Source: Pleurostoma richardsiae (lineage: Eukaryota; Ascomycota; Sordariomycetes; Calosphaeriales; Pleurostomataceae). Taken from it: 64,000 nucleotides of DNA. Position 1 is the stretch's first letter. Every line of letters begins with the position of its first letter. Where the stretch lies: positions 124,001 to 188,000 of the forward strand of contig JANBVO010000035.1 of the NCBI GenBank assembly GCA_030052745.1, written 5' to 3'. The notes below the pieces were generated by a model. The model saw only the letters and a list, made by a program, of their open reading frames with translations. It had not been told where the DNA came from and made no database searches. Of the stretch, positions 43,361 to 55,060 are shown piece after piece. The translations under genes were made by a program, and so were the position numbers.

Positions 43361-45422
43361 GTAGCTGTGAAGCTGAGAAAGGAGAGAACCCTTGGCTGGT
43401 ACCTGCCGATGGCTCCTGCCCTACACGACGCAGGTACGCATCTATTTAGGTTCTGTACTTGTAGCTGTCCGCGGGCAGATTCTACTCTGCTCTACCGTGC
43501 AGAGTACCAACTGGAAGGTACAGTTTACGGTTCTGCAGCCGACACCAACTCCGAGTGCAAAATGGAAGGCGCGAGCCGCGTTCGATCTAGAACTTTCAAA
43601 AGGGAGAAAGAGTCGAAAATGGAAAGAGCCAAATCTCGCTTAATCAGGTGCGCGGGACTTACGGTACATGGCGGTGGCCCATCCAAGAGCCACCCATGAT
43701 CCATCCATCCCGGATCCCTGAACAGGCCCAGAACTGCCCATGCGATCAGTCAATCCTCTCAGGTATCGCCATAACAGATGCGGCCCGAAATTGGCGCGTG
43801 TTTGTGCGCCATTCGTACCTGCATTTGGTATGCCCTGACAGTCTCCTCACTGGTCTGCCAATGCGATGTCATGGAGGTCATCTACACGTGTAAGACACCT
43901 TTCTGCAGTCACCAACAGGATGTCCAGGAACAGGTCTCGTTGCACGCCGCCCTTGCATGCGCCCCATGCCTGTCATCCATGTCATCCCGGCTGTTTATGG
44001 AGCGCGGCGGGCCCAGGAGCGACCGATATCCTCCCTGATACGGCGGACGGCTGGGACAAGGCTCGCTACCTGTTCCCTTGCGAGCTGCGGCAACGGACGC
44101 TTCATCGAAACGGCTCGACCTCCTCAAAAGAGCTCCGATCAACGACCGGAGGGGTACCCCGCTAGAGTCCGACAAGAGAGGCACGTGGGACAGGCAGACA
44201 GGAGAAAAGAAGAGACCCTGCTTCAGTGCTTAGCTGCTGCTGTCTTGGCACCTCGGCCGGCGTCACCCTCTCTGCCCACAGGCGCTCGTATCGAAAGCGC
44301 AGTTTCTGCAAGACGGCGCGACAATGCAACGGGAATTCAATAGATCTCAGCCCATCGCGCGCCCGCTGCAGACTTGTGTCGTAGCGGACGGGGCTTGAGA
44401 GTGTCTCTCCCCTTCTCCACCCACAAGCCACGGACGCTACAGGAGGCGCTAATAGATTGCAAGCAATGCAACCCTCGCCGCCCAATCCGCAGGCTTCTTG
44501 ACACGCGGACTGTTCCCGACTGAGCACTGAAGGCAATCTGCTCATCCAGGCCCCCCTGCTCGCGATGCACCGGCGTGGCATTCGGCTGTCCAGGTGCCAT
44601 TGCGCCGTCCTCTCCCCTGCTCTGCCGTTTGGGCCAGAGCCCGGTTAACAGTACAAACGGCCTCGTCGTTTCCTCCCTCTTATCTGGCGCCAACCCTTCT
44701 CATTCCAGGTTCAACAGAAGTCATTTCTGGCTCTCCCTGCTGCTGCTGTTATTGTTGGTTCTGCTGCGAGCGTTTGCCAGCGTTTGACAGCTAACCGCTA
44801 CTAAGACAGCCATTATTACCAGCCGTAATGTCCACAACTATCCTTCTCTGCTGACAACCAACGCCTTAATTGGCCTTTTAATCCCCTCTGCCTGGGCATC
44901 TCATATTTGATCCCTCTGCCGCCCCCGCACCTCGAGCCAGCTGACAGGTTTTCTCTACATCGTCCTGATTGAGCCACGGCATTGCAGTCCATATTCACAG
45001 AGCTGTGATCCCGCTCTTCATTGGTTTGGGGGCTCTTGCAACACGGCAGCCCTCATTTATCCATATTGGCCCATTGGACGAGAGCCTCGCTCCACAGCGA
45101 TCGAAAATCCGGACACCAACAAGTTAGCCATCTCGTGCTAGTGTTCCGCTGATCGACAGACACCTGCCGCTTGGGGTTCTGACGTATAAAGAAGAACACT
45201 AGAACTGGGTGAGAGTGTGTCGCTCGACAATAACTATTGTGTGCATCTACTTGCGAACGACCTTCGACGATCCAAACACCAACATTCGAGACGATCTGCG
45301 CCTGTTGTCGGCCGAACCCGACCGCTAAAGGGTACCCGCCCCGCTGCCAGTCGATCATCTCGGCTTTGGTTGCACGACGGGAGGTTTCACGGGTTCCATG
45401 TTTAGCTTCTCGCTTCAATACG

Positions 45423-46591
45423 ATGGCTTCGTCAACGATGCTCGTTCTTAGCCATAGTCTCTTAGCCAGCAGCCCTCGAGCAGGCGTCTCTATGTCGCAG
45501 CATCACAAGCCTCGGATACAGTGGCTCACAGCTCTCTTTGCTCTGGTGTGGTTTGCATCTGTTGCGTCGGCTTCGGCGCTCGATCCTGCGCCACGGCCTA
45601 CGCCCCCTATTGATCTCGGCGAGACCTTACTACTCGACACCCGGGTGCCGGTATTCACGAAAGGGGCCTGGACGATGCTGGCCGAAGACGGTGAACACGA
45701 GCTTGCCAAGAGAGCCAGCACTGTGACCGCGACAGTAGTATCGACAGTTACTCCTGCTAGCTCCACGTCGACCAGCTCCACGTCGACGACGGAGGCCAGT
45801 CCACTTCCAAGTCCCTTCGATGGTGGGTTGTCCTCCAACTTCACTGGGGATGGCTCTTGCCCATCATTTATCAACTGGTTCCTTGCCGACGCGACCTTCA
45901 AGCAGTGTTACCCATTTTCACTGCTCCTTCAGGTGAGAATGAGTGACATCGACTACAGCCGTGCATCTGTGACTAATATTCAATCCAGAGCTCGCAGTCT
46001 TTTTTCAACGCAGAGAAGTCCTTGGTGAGCATCACACAGGTGCTCGACGCCTCATGCGCAGCCAACGTCACTTTCTGCACCGACTTCCTCAACGAACTCG
46101 CCACGAATCTGACGGACCCATCCAATTGTGGTGCCGATTACCAGCTAGGCAACTCGGTTGTCGTGCAGGCGTATATAGGCCTGTTGTCCTATCAGACCCT
46201 GTATAGCGCAACTTGCCTCAAGGATTCAGATACATCCCTCTACTGCTTCGCCAACGCGGTGACGAACCTTACCACGCCGTCAAACGTTTATATATACTAC
46301 TTACCACTCAACATCTCTCTTCCAGGGAGCTCCATTCCATCTTGCAGCTCATGTCTCGAGCAAACGATGGCCATCTACCAGGCGGCCACAGCAGACAGGA
46401 AAGAAGCCATATTCAACACCTATGAGTCGGCCGCTCAGCAAATCAACACTCTGTGCGGGCCCAGTTTCGTTAACGGAACACTGGCAGCTGAGGCCGTACA
46501 AAATTCCGGCTTCTCCTCTCTAGCAGAAGGCCCACCGTCATTGCTATTGTTGTCGCCATTGGTCGTTATGGCATTGAATTGGCTGCTATGA
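45423..46591 (+). CDS. Secreted DUF7729-like protein with GPI-like C terminus
   Basis: Two exons, 45423-45932 and 45989-46591, give 370 residues. The open frame runs upstream, and an internal Met (MSQHHKPRIQWLTALF) is an alternative start. The hydrophobic segment WLTALFALVWFASVASASA is the signal peptide or anchor. A Ser/Thr-rich spacer (about 100-135) leads to a Cys-containing globular part: CPSFINWFLADATFKQCYPF, then DASCAANVTFCTDFLNELAT, NCGADYQL, YCFANAVTNLT and SCSSCLEQTMAIYQAAT. It ends in a hydrophobic tail (LLLLSPLVVMALNWLL) fitting a GPI signal. Several NxS/T sites suggest N-glycosylation. This pattern matches the conserved fungal DUF7729 family of surface proteins, whose role is unknown. 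Confidence 0.82.
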
Positions 46592-49456
46592 GGCAACTTC
46601 TCCAGGCCTGAATCTTGGTGCGTCATTGGATCACCAGATTCACCAGGGAACAACAACACAAACATGATGCAACGGCACTGGAGTCTTGGGGTTTGGCTTT
46701 CCTCCTTTTTCGGAGAGACACTTGCGTTGAATTCTGGTTTCATTTTGGGATATATTACACTTATACAGGCTCTCTGATACCCCTATATTTTGGCCTCTTC
46801 TTTTTTAATCTCTAGTATCTTTTCAACATGGCGTCGGGTCTGCATCCAAGGAGCACCCGATGCCATACATTCTCTGTACATGCTTTTGGGCTCTTTGTTC
46901 ATTTCGGCTCGGCCTTTGGACTATGGAACTTGGGAAGGACTCTGGAACGTGGGAGAGATAAAAAGGCGCCATGGACATGGCAACACGGACTCAACTGGGA
47001 AACGGCGGCGGCACCATCATCACCGGTCACGCACCACTGGCGTTTCTCGCACACGGCTTGTGAAATAAACTTGGGCGGAGACGTCATACTCTGGCCTGGA
47101 GATCTGGGAGGGCCAATCTTGGGCTTTAGTACGAGCACCCATAGCGGGTGGGTCCATCGATCTCAGTACATCCAGGATCATCTTGTACATACAGCTATCT
47201 TGAATGAGACAGCTATTAATGGCTGAGTCTCCTCAATTGAGAAGCGGCTGAAGCGAATGGAAATGAACTTGAGAATATACTCCTGGTCTGCCTTCGCCCT
47301 GTGTCTGCTGCCTGGGTCATGACTTCCACAATTCTCGACTACCGTGAATGGCAAAGCAGGCTTCACCATGTGCTATGCAACTCACAGTTCACAGGTAGTC
47401 ACCATGGCGATTGAACACCTCGGTCTTTCTCGTTCCGTAGATGATCTCGGAGACTACTCGCTCCCCTAGGGGCGGTAGCGAGGTTCATGCCGGCTGCACG
47501 GGGGGGAAGGGAGCAGCGTGACCGCGAGGCTAGGCGTCGGTATCCCCTGAAAGGTCCTCTCTGAGGCTCTCGACTTGTCCCCCTCGCAGCGTTCCGATTC
47601 GTTTGTGTTCGGGGCATCCTGCTGTGTGGAACATGCTCTGTGTTATTGTTATCAGCATCGTCTCATGCACGGACAGCCAAGGTCACACGCAAGATTCATA
47701 GAGACTCAGAAGCCTTTCTTTCGGGCTACTTTTCCTTCTTGGATGTCAATATCTTGAAGGAGGGAGAAGATTTCGTTTATTGGCGGCGCCCGAGGCTCTG
47801 TGGCACCAACAGCTTCGCGCATATTCGTACGACGACAGAGTAGTCATTGGCAGCGCAGGGAGACCGAGAGACGGACCAAATGTAATCAAAATCGGCACGG
47901 TTCATCCTGGAGGGGCATCGTTTGAGTTAATGTCGGATTCTCTGATCCCGGGAGTTCGTGGTCTTCGGAAAGGGCAGTTATATACGACCTTGAGTGGGCG
48001 TCTTGGCATAAGGATGATTCTCCATTGTGAGAAGTGGTCGACAGCTGAGCCTCTTGGGGGTATATGAAGATACTCAGACGTTAACACCATCTATCTACCC
48101 ACTTCCAAGAATCCCGCTACGTCCGTGGACCACGATCAAAGTCAGCTGCCGGTGTTATCGGTGCATGTAGCCCTCTCACTCTTCAGAATAGTGGTGTGGT
48201 CCTTCTCCACATACAATATTGTCGCGTATCTTTGCCTTGATAGCCTCTCTGTGGAAAACGAAGTTTCCAGTGTACCGAAGGCGACGGACGATGAACACGA
48301 TGGAGCAAGGTAAAGCCGGCTAGACGTCCGTTGGTCCGTATCATAGACCCTATTTTTGAATAAGAAGGAGGACTATGTCAGAGAATCATGAGCAGCTATC
48401 GGGACAGGAAGTGGGCCGGAGGAACAGGCAAAATGGCCTGGCAACTCTACCCCGGGCAGGCTTGAAGCCGAAAGGGGACATTAGAGGATGACAGCGGACG
48501 ATAAACTCCTCCAATTCATGCACACTGTACTAAACAAACAGTGACTTGCGGCGGCAAGGCCGTCATAGTATCATAAGAGGAGGCGATATGCCCTCGTATC
48601 CGGGCCGGCGAGACGGAGCGGTGCCTACAGCATGTAGATGCCTGGCACAACCTAGACGGCAATGTGTTTCGCAAGGGTGACTCCCATACCGGCGGCCCAT
48701 ATTCTCTTTGTAAGTGAGCAACCCGTTTCTCAGCAGTTTGAACCGATGTCCCCTAAGTGCTGAAGACTGCACATTGGGAGGTAACGGCAGAGCATGACAC
48801 TTGAGTGCCCCGTTCCAAGGGATATCCGGTTCTCCAGGTATCTAGGTTTTTCGCAGGCTGGGATACCAGATAAGGACACCACGCTAGCAACAGCGGACAG
48901 CCGGCACGGCCGCGACATTCTATGAAGCATGTCCTCTGCCGAGGACGGGACGTCAACTTAGCCAACTTCTCTGAGACATCCATGACACTTACAGGTGGGA
49001 TCATGAGGCGAGGATGCCCCTGTGTCCGGATCTTCCATCGGTGCTAGAGATCGTCAGGTCATGTTCAAGTCGTCCCGCTCGCCCAGAGTGTAAGCAATGT
49101 GAACGCATTGAACATGCTGAGCGAGTTACCTGCTAATGTTGGGAATAGATTAACTGCAAATGAGGATATACTGGGTCCGATGTCGCAGTATATCGCAGGA
49201 AGGTCGCCCGCTTGATGAACAAGTGTTCCGTCAGAGGAGAACCGCCATTAGATAGAGTTGGGCATGTCCACATCCAATTTTATCGGTCCCGTCTATATCT
49301 GATAAAGCCAGGCGCTCGTACAGCTGAAACTGGCTGGGCACCCCTGGACGGTACTTTGTGCAGGATCTCCTATCTTTGCCAGAGGTATGGGAGTGCCGCT
49401 TGGCAACCCACCATCATCGTGATTCACAGGCAATATGTGCCGCGTAGGACGTGTCG
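46592..49456. other. Gene-poor intergenic region (left part)
   Basis: The first part of an 8.5 kb space lacking a convincing gene. Frames near 47640-48067 on the plus strand are the longest but show no domain, and their junctions have no good splice signals. No RNA gene or transposon ends are seen. Confidence 0.4.
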
Positions 49457-49957
49457 ATGGGCGAGCGATACACTCGACAGTTGAATAAATCCCGACCCAG
49501 AGCGAAAATAGGTAACGTTGCAGGTTCCTGCCGTGAGGCCGGGTTTCACCCGGCCTCGCGTTTTTCCAGGCGGCTGGAATCTGCAATCAAGAGTGCCCGG
49601 TTGAGTTCGCCAGAAGAGGGACCCCTAGAGCAATATCTGCGGAAGCTCTTCTCGATATTAGAGAAAGGTTGCCCGTCCAGGGACGTGGAGGCACTGGATA
49701 GTGACCTCATATTGGTAACCACACGGCGCACAGAGCTATCTCTGCAACCGGGCCAGGGTGAGAAGCTCGTTATGAAGCTAAATCAGCCCATTGTCCAAGT
49801 CAAATACACGTCGACAAGTGTTCAGAATGTAAGAGAGTTTCGTGAGAGCCCCGATTTACCCGGACTCCGTTATCTCCAAAATCGTCTCTTTGCGTCCCGG
49901 ACCACCGTCTTAACTTCACCACAGTGGAGGGTTGCACCACTTCTACCACAATTATGA
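49457..49957 (+). CDS. Unassigned reading frame, possibly a gene fragment
   Basis: An ATG-started frame of 166 codons. From about residue 40 to 125 it reads like real helical protein, with alternating charged and hydrophobic residues (LEQYLRKLFSILEKG, LVMKLNQPIVQVKY), but I recognise no family. An intron candidate of 93 bases (GTAAGA at 49830, TTAAC branch, CACAG at 49918-49922) keeps the frame and ends ten codons later. A perfect GC-rich hairpin followed by a T run (49532-49565) lies inside the frame. It may be a decayed gene, an exon of a gene I cannot complete, or chance. Confidence 0.25.
   Translation: MGERYTRQLNKSRPRAKIGNVAGSCREAGFHPASRFSRRLESAIKSARLSSPEEGPLEQYLRKLFSILEKGCPSRDVEALDSDLILVTTRRTELSLQPGQGEKLVMKLNQPIVQVKYTSTSVQNVREFRESPDLPGLRYLQNRLFASRTTVLTSPQWRVAPLLPQL
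49532..49565. repeat. GC-rich hairpin followed by a T run (terminator-like)
   Basis: CGTGAGGCCGGGT pairs with ACCCGGCCTCGCG around a three-base TTC loop: 13 pairs including one G-T wobble, the inner 10 perfect. Five T follow at once. This is the exact layout of a bacterial intrinsic terminator, which fungal RNA polymerase II does not use. Confidence 0.8.
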
Positions 49958-52900
49958 TGGCGGATATTTTTCATCCGAACTCAAGGGATTTAGAAGCAGA
50001 TCTTTCCCACAGACAGTCGATCCTCGAGGCGCCATGGGAACTGTTCACACCATGGGAGATTGGACGGGATTGTGGTGGACAAGATAGCTCCGGTACGCCC
50101 CCGTACTTTGGCTCATCCCGCGCGTATTAGGCCCATGCGAGCGGCTAGTGGGCTTCCGCGAAGTTGAGACTTCGAGGAGACTGATCTGCAAAATCATCCG
50201 GCCTTGGCAAGGGAGTGATGGGCGGCATATGCTTATGGTTTAAGGCAGATTAGCCGCCGTTTCACGCCCTCGAACCGCGCCTTCGTGACGCGGCTGCGAG
50301 AATTATTCAGTTACTAAGACACGGCGTCAAGTAGCATTGTCTTGTATAATCGAGACTGCGAAAGCGCTTCGTGGCACGGGCCTGTCGCACGCCAACCCAG
50401 CCGTGTTATTGGAAGCCAGCGAACCAATTACAAGAGGCTTAGAGATCTTTCGGCGGACACATGGAGGACGTGACGCACTGTTGTAGGTAGAGTAAACATG
50501 GTGGTCGACGCCCAGGCGCCTCCAACCGGACGGGAGGACCACAGCGCGAGATCAGATCATGAGTCCGGAAGCGGCAGTATAACATCAGCTCGCATGTGGT
50601 AGGCGATTTGCCGTCACGCCCTTGCCGTCTGTGTGAGCCAACAATTATACTCTCAACAGACGGGACCACCCCACGAGGGCAGACGGGGGAGACGGGACAG
50701 GTTCCCATGGGGCTTTCCTGTTGGGAGGCGTTGTTAATAGTCTCCTCACGGCAAGGTGCCGGCCAATCCAAATGACTTGTCATCTCCTGCCTGATAGAGA
50801 GATTGTCAAAAGCCACTTTCCAGCTTGACGCCGCGGAACCGGGCTCCTGGGTAACCATGGCCGCATGCGTTCTGGGAGGGCGACTAAGGCACGCACCTTG
50901 TCCTGATGACCTGGGACGTTGCGGGAGGACAACCGGAGACATTTCGGCTTCCTGCAGAGTGCATGCACTATCGTGATGTGGCTGATCAAGAGAAGGCGAC
51001 TTCGAGGCCGCCGTTGCCCACAGCCGACGGTGAATGGCCGGAAGCAGAGGTGAGGGCTGGTGATGATTTGGAATTGCCTCCTTGTCTGCCGCTCTGCCGT
51101 GGGGGCTTGCTGTCATCTACAGGGGTGATGCCAGAAGTGATCGCGAGGACAGACGCCATCACAGCCACGTGAGCTTGGGCTGGCGGTGAAGAAATGCAGA
51201 AGTGAGGAGGTGTATGCGAGTATGCGATGTGTGGCGCCCAACGATCCGATCTGCTCTGTGTCGGTGACAATATGGCCCTTGGTAGTGCCTGACACGACAC
51301 TGTGGCACTCCTGATGCCTTATTTCATCATGATGCTTTCAGGGAGTTTCATTCGTTCCTCCGTTTCTTTCATGTGCCTCGGGAATAGGAGGTCTCCCTAA
51401 TGGTTGGGCTACGTTTGATCTCTCGCAACCTCACTTAGAATGGTCAGGTAGGTACCACCAACCTCACTTACATTACCCGCACTTTAAGTGTCCAATATCA
51501 ATACAGCCTCCCAAATGCAGAAGGAAGCAAGTCGGAAAATTAGGGGCCAAGACGCTAATAGAAAGAGTCTCTGCCCTTAGATACTTTCGACATCCTGGAC
51601 GGGCGGTCAACACGGACTGTGATGCTACGGACAGATCCAGCTCCCGGGGTTGACAACAACCTAGGTAGCCACCTGTGATCTTGTTGTATTGGAGGTACGG
51701 CACGATTAAGCCATCCGCGCGATGGGAGTGGTCAAATAGGTACCAGGCTGGGTCTCCGCATGCATATTTATCTGCAAGATGTCACGGCTATTCAGCCATC
51801 TTCCTACCTCCGATGCAACCCCAGGCGCTTGAGGACGAGAACCGGGAATTCGGTGTAGCATTTCTCGCTTTTCCCGCTCGTAGACGATTCTAGGAGCCGT
51901 GTTGAGCCGTAGTACCATGGCTAGAAAACTCAGATGGTATCATGGCCCCTCTGAGCAGTGATTTGCACCAGTATCAGTTGGGGACGGTGTCTCGTGGCTT
52001 CGATTCATCCTGATTTGCTTGCACTGCTTCATCAGCAGCAGCACAGAACTGGACTGCCAGGAAAAGCCATCTCAACGTTCGACAGGAGAAATATGCAGCC
52101 GTGATCATGATGGCTTCCTCCGAAAAGGGGCCACTGTCGCCAGCGAATTTACCCTCAGGTAGAGAATGGAGCAGCCTGAGCATTGTGTGGCACACAACTC
52201 TTGCTCGGGTTCCTCGTGTCTGCCTCTCGATGCCCTTGGCGCTGCGCGACCGTGACAACATGTAGCCTTGATAAGTTTGCACTAATCGCTCGACAGCTTT
52301 CCGGATGGCATCGGGTCAGGGAGCCGAAGGTGGCGGGTGTTAATGATGGCAACGATGAACTGTTGGGGGAGGCTCGATTGTACGATAGTCTAGATAGACA
52401 TACTGCCTTGACAGATGCATTTCCCGGAAAGGCATGTCATCTAGTCCAGTCTGCCAGCAGACTAAAACCGGCAGATAGGCCTAGTGCGTGATGTGCGGTC
52501 AGCTAATCTCTGCTAATATGAAGAGGGAGGGTAAATATCGAGGCAGAAGCCGGAAGGAAGCTTTTCAGAACACCGGGTCCCTAGGCGGAAGACGGGGTCG
52601 GCAGCAGGCACGGCACGGCTATTTAGACGTGGTGACGGCGACAGGGTCATTGGTGCATTGGAGAACTGCAGGCCCGGCAGAACCACCATGGCGCCGTCGT
52701 TTGACTCGCGCGAGACGCGGATCTAGCGCGTTTTAGAGTCAGCTTGTGCGTCTGGAGAAGTTGAGATGAAGTCGTAGACAAAATTGCTGGGGAAGAAGAA
52801 AATGGAGAAGAACGGATAGGAAGGGCCCGGGTATTCGGCCGATAGAGCGCAAGGTACCTACCTAGCAGGAGCCACCCCATTGACCGACCCTGGGACTCAC

Positions 52901-53020
52901 TGAAAACTGCTGGTGGGAACAAACCCGGGCAGTTAGTGAGAATACCTCCTCGAAACTGCTCGTGTTTGTTCCTCAGTTGTTTCCAGGCACCTTCTTCAAC
53001 TTGGCACCTGCCCACCTCAG

Positions 53021-53078
53021 ATCTAGGTAGGTACCTTAGGTATGCTCGAGCACCTTCCATAATGAGAAATACCTACCT
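53021..53078. repeat. TAGGTAGGTACCTTAGGTA motif cluster
   Basis: CTAGGTAGGTACCTTAGGTA is followed within 40 bases by TACCTACCTCT. Related pieces occur at 52851-52870 and 53232-53245. It is the densest site of the dispersed ACCTA/TAGGT motif in this window. Confidence 0.65.
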
Positions 53079-53601
53079 CTAATTGTTGGGTTCCCGGGAT
53101 AATGGCGAGGTATCCCGAGGAGAGGCAAGCGCGACCTACTATGTGAAGCAAGGTACATACTTTTGGTACCCGTAGATTAGGCCACACCAAGGCCCAGCCC
53201 AGACAGCAGGCACGAGCCAGGACTACTGACCCAAGGTACCTAAGTAGAGTGGACGTAGGCTGGAGGGACAAATAACGCGAAGCGTTGGTATTTTCCGTCT
53301 CTGCTCTGCAGATGTGCGGCACACACTCATGCCTTCAATGCGCTTCTCGAAAGAGAGGCTAGAAGACGCCGCCCGGAGACAGACGGGCGGGCTGTCAGCG
53401 GATCCGGCGGACACATGTCTCCCGCAAACAGCGTCGAAAACTCAATGTCCCCCGCCTGCACTAACGCCTGACCGCACGGCGCGGGACTGGAGAAGCCCCT
53501 CGAACACCTGCATGCAGCAGCCCCACCCACCACCACGACCTCCTCGATCCCATTATCCGGGCACTTCTGACGTATCTCTTTCGTGCCGCCCTCGTCTTCC
53601 C

Positions 53602-53663
53602 AGGAGGCTGAGAGGGGAAGGGGGGGCGGTAGAGGAGGAGGAGGAGGAGGAGGTGGTGGTGGT
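53602..53663 (+). repeat. Purine-rich tract with GAG/GTG triplets
   Basis: A G/A-rich strand containing a run of seven G and a GAG triplet run passing into GGT triplets. It is microsatellite-like and could form triplex or G-quadruplex structures. It lies about 1.4 kb upstream of velC. Confidence 0.65.
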
Positions 53664-55060
53664 CCCAGGTGGACCCCGGGTGATGCTTTGGGTACAGTGC
53701 CTGCCGGCACACACGGTACGGTCAGTACCTCACCCATACACTGCGCCTACATCATCGACTAAGAGGACTGTTTGCCAACTCGTCGAGGGCAGATCTACCC
53801 TTCGTTGGTTCGTCCCGCAGGACGCACTCGGAGATGGCTGGTCACCTCCTGTTCCTCCTCCGTTCGGGCATCCAAAGCTCAGACAGTCGAATCCCGTCCC
53901 GCTGCATCCCCTGCTCCTTTCCTGTCTGGTCCTCTGGCTCTCGGGAGCCGGTAGTCATCGTCAAACCGCGTTTGGCCTTTCCGCCATTTGGCGTTACGGC
54001 AGCTCTTTGAGAGACATACATAAAGTAGGAAGCCGCTCCTGTTGCTCGTCTCCTCTGCCGAGTCCAGCAGGACCCAATTTGCAGTCTAATGCCAGCTGCA
54101 TTCCCTTTATAAGAGCGATCACCTCGTCAATCTGCCACGATGGCCCACCACCCGGGCTTTTCCATATGAATTGAAGAATGAACCGAGTTCTTCAAGCCTG
54201 GCCCGGTTTATATTAATATTGGCTGTCCTGTCCTGATATGCCGGGTTCGCACAACTCCCCCAACATACGCCCTCATATCCGTCCATCTACCAATCCCTCC
54301 AGATGCCCTAAATACACATACATGTATATGTCTCGATACACCACGAAGGACAGAGGGCCTCGCGAGCAAGGAAAGACTCATGCAAATAACGCTGGCTCAT
54401 AAGACCCATCTCGCCGGCATTAGGCATTCAGCTCGCTCTTCCTTTCCACTACAAGCCGCTGAGCAAACGCCTCCTTCACCAAAAGAATTCCGAACATCCT
54501 CAGAAGCAGCCTGTCTACCGCCGCTTTCTCGCACCAACAGCAGCAGTGCAGTCGTGGGTTTCTGCCAACGAGCTTCTTCTCTCGCTGGTACATCCGCCTC
54601 ACCCGGCGACCACAGCACATCTATCTGTAGCTGCCCCTTCCCAACTCCCCCACTCCCCGGGCGTCGTGCTCAACCAGCCTCAGTTTACGGCCTTCTGCAA
54701 GCCTCATCGCTACTAGCCCCTGCTAGTGCTCTCTTTCTGGGCCATCGCTTAGCTTGTGCTTGCTTTTTCCATCTCGTGCATCCCTGCTAGGATCATTGGC
54801 GGATCGCGACAAAAAGCATTGCACAGCCATTCATCACCCACAAGACCTCCCTCCTTAACGCTATCCCGCTGGGTGGGAGGCGGGCATTGCTGGGTCTCAC
54901 GCTACACAACAGCCTCTTTTTGTGTGCATTCTTTCTCAACTCGGTGTATTAGACCTTTCTCCCGCTCGCTACCCATCGGACCCCAGTGGCCGGCTCCGGT
55001 GCTGACCTGCAGGCAAAACCAGATCCCCACACGCTGTCATACTTGAGCCTCTCGGATCCC

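Larger units (their letters stand above)
41543..45422. other. Gene-poor intergenic region
   Basis: About 3.9 kb. It contains a three-unit tandem of a 9-base ACTGTCAGA-like repeat (42391-42416) and an ACCTACCTTAGGTAGG cluster (43331-43360). About 800 bases of CT-rich sequence precede the next gene, probably its promoter and leader. No reading frame shows a domain, signal peptide or reliable exon chain. Confidence 0.45.
49958..55060. other. Gene-poor intergenic region upstream of velC (right part)
   Basis: About 5.1 kb without a convincing gene. It contains ACCTA/TAGGT clusters (51446-51460, 52851-52870, 53021-53040, 53070-53078, 53232-53245) and a purine-rich tract (53602-53663). From about 54240 on, strongly CT-rich sequence looks like a long velC promoter and 5' leader. 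Frames at 50439-51116 (minus) and 53314-54174 (plus) are long but low in complexity and without domains. Confidence 0.4.

Noticed and set aside
50439-51116. 225-codon minus-strand frame
   Set aside because: Low-complexity Pro/Ser/Arg composition, no hydrophobic core or motif, and no splice-linked neighbours. It fits a chance open frame in non-coding DNA.
53314-54174. 286-codon plus-strand frame upstream of velC
   Set aside because: It reads through a purine microsatellite and is rich in Pro/Arg/Ser with no domain. More likely promoter DNA.
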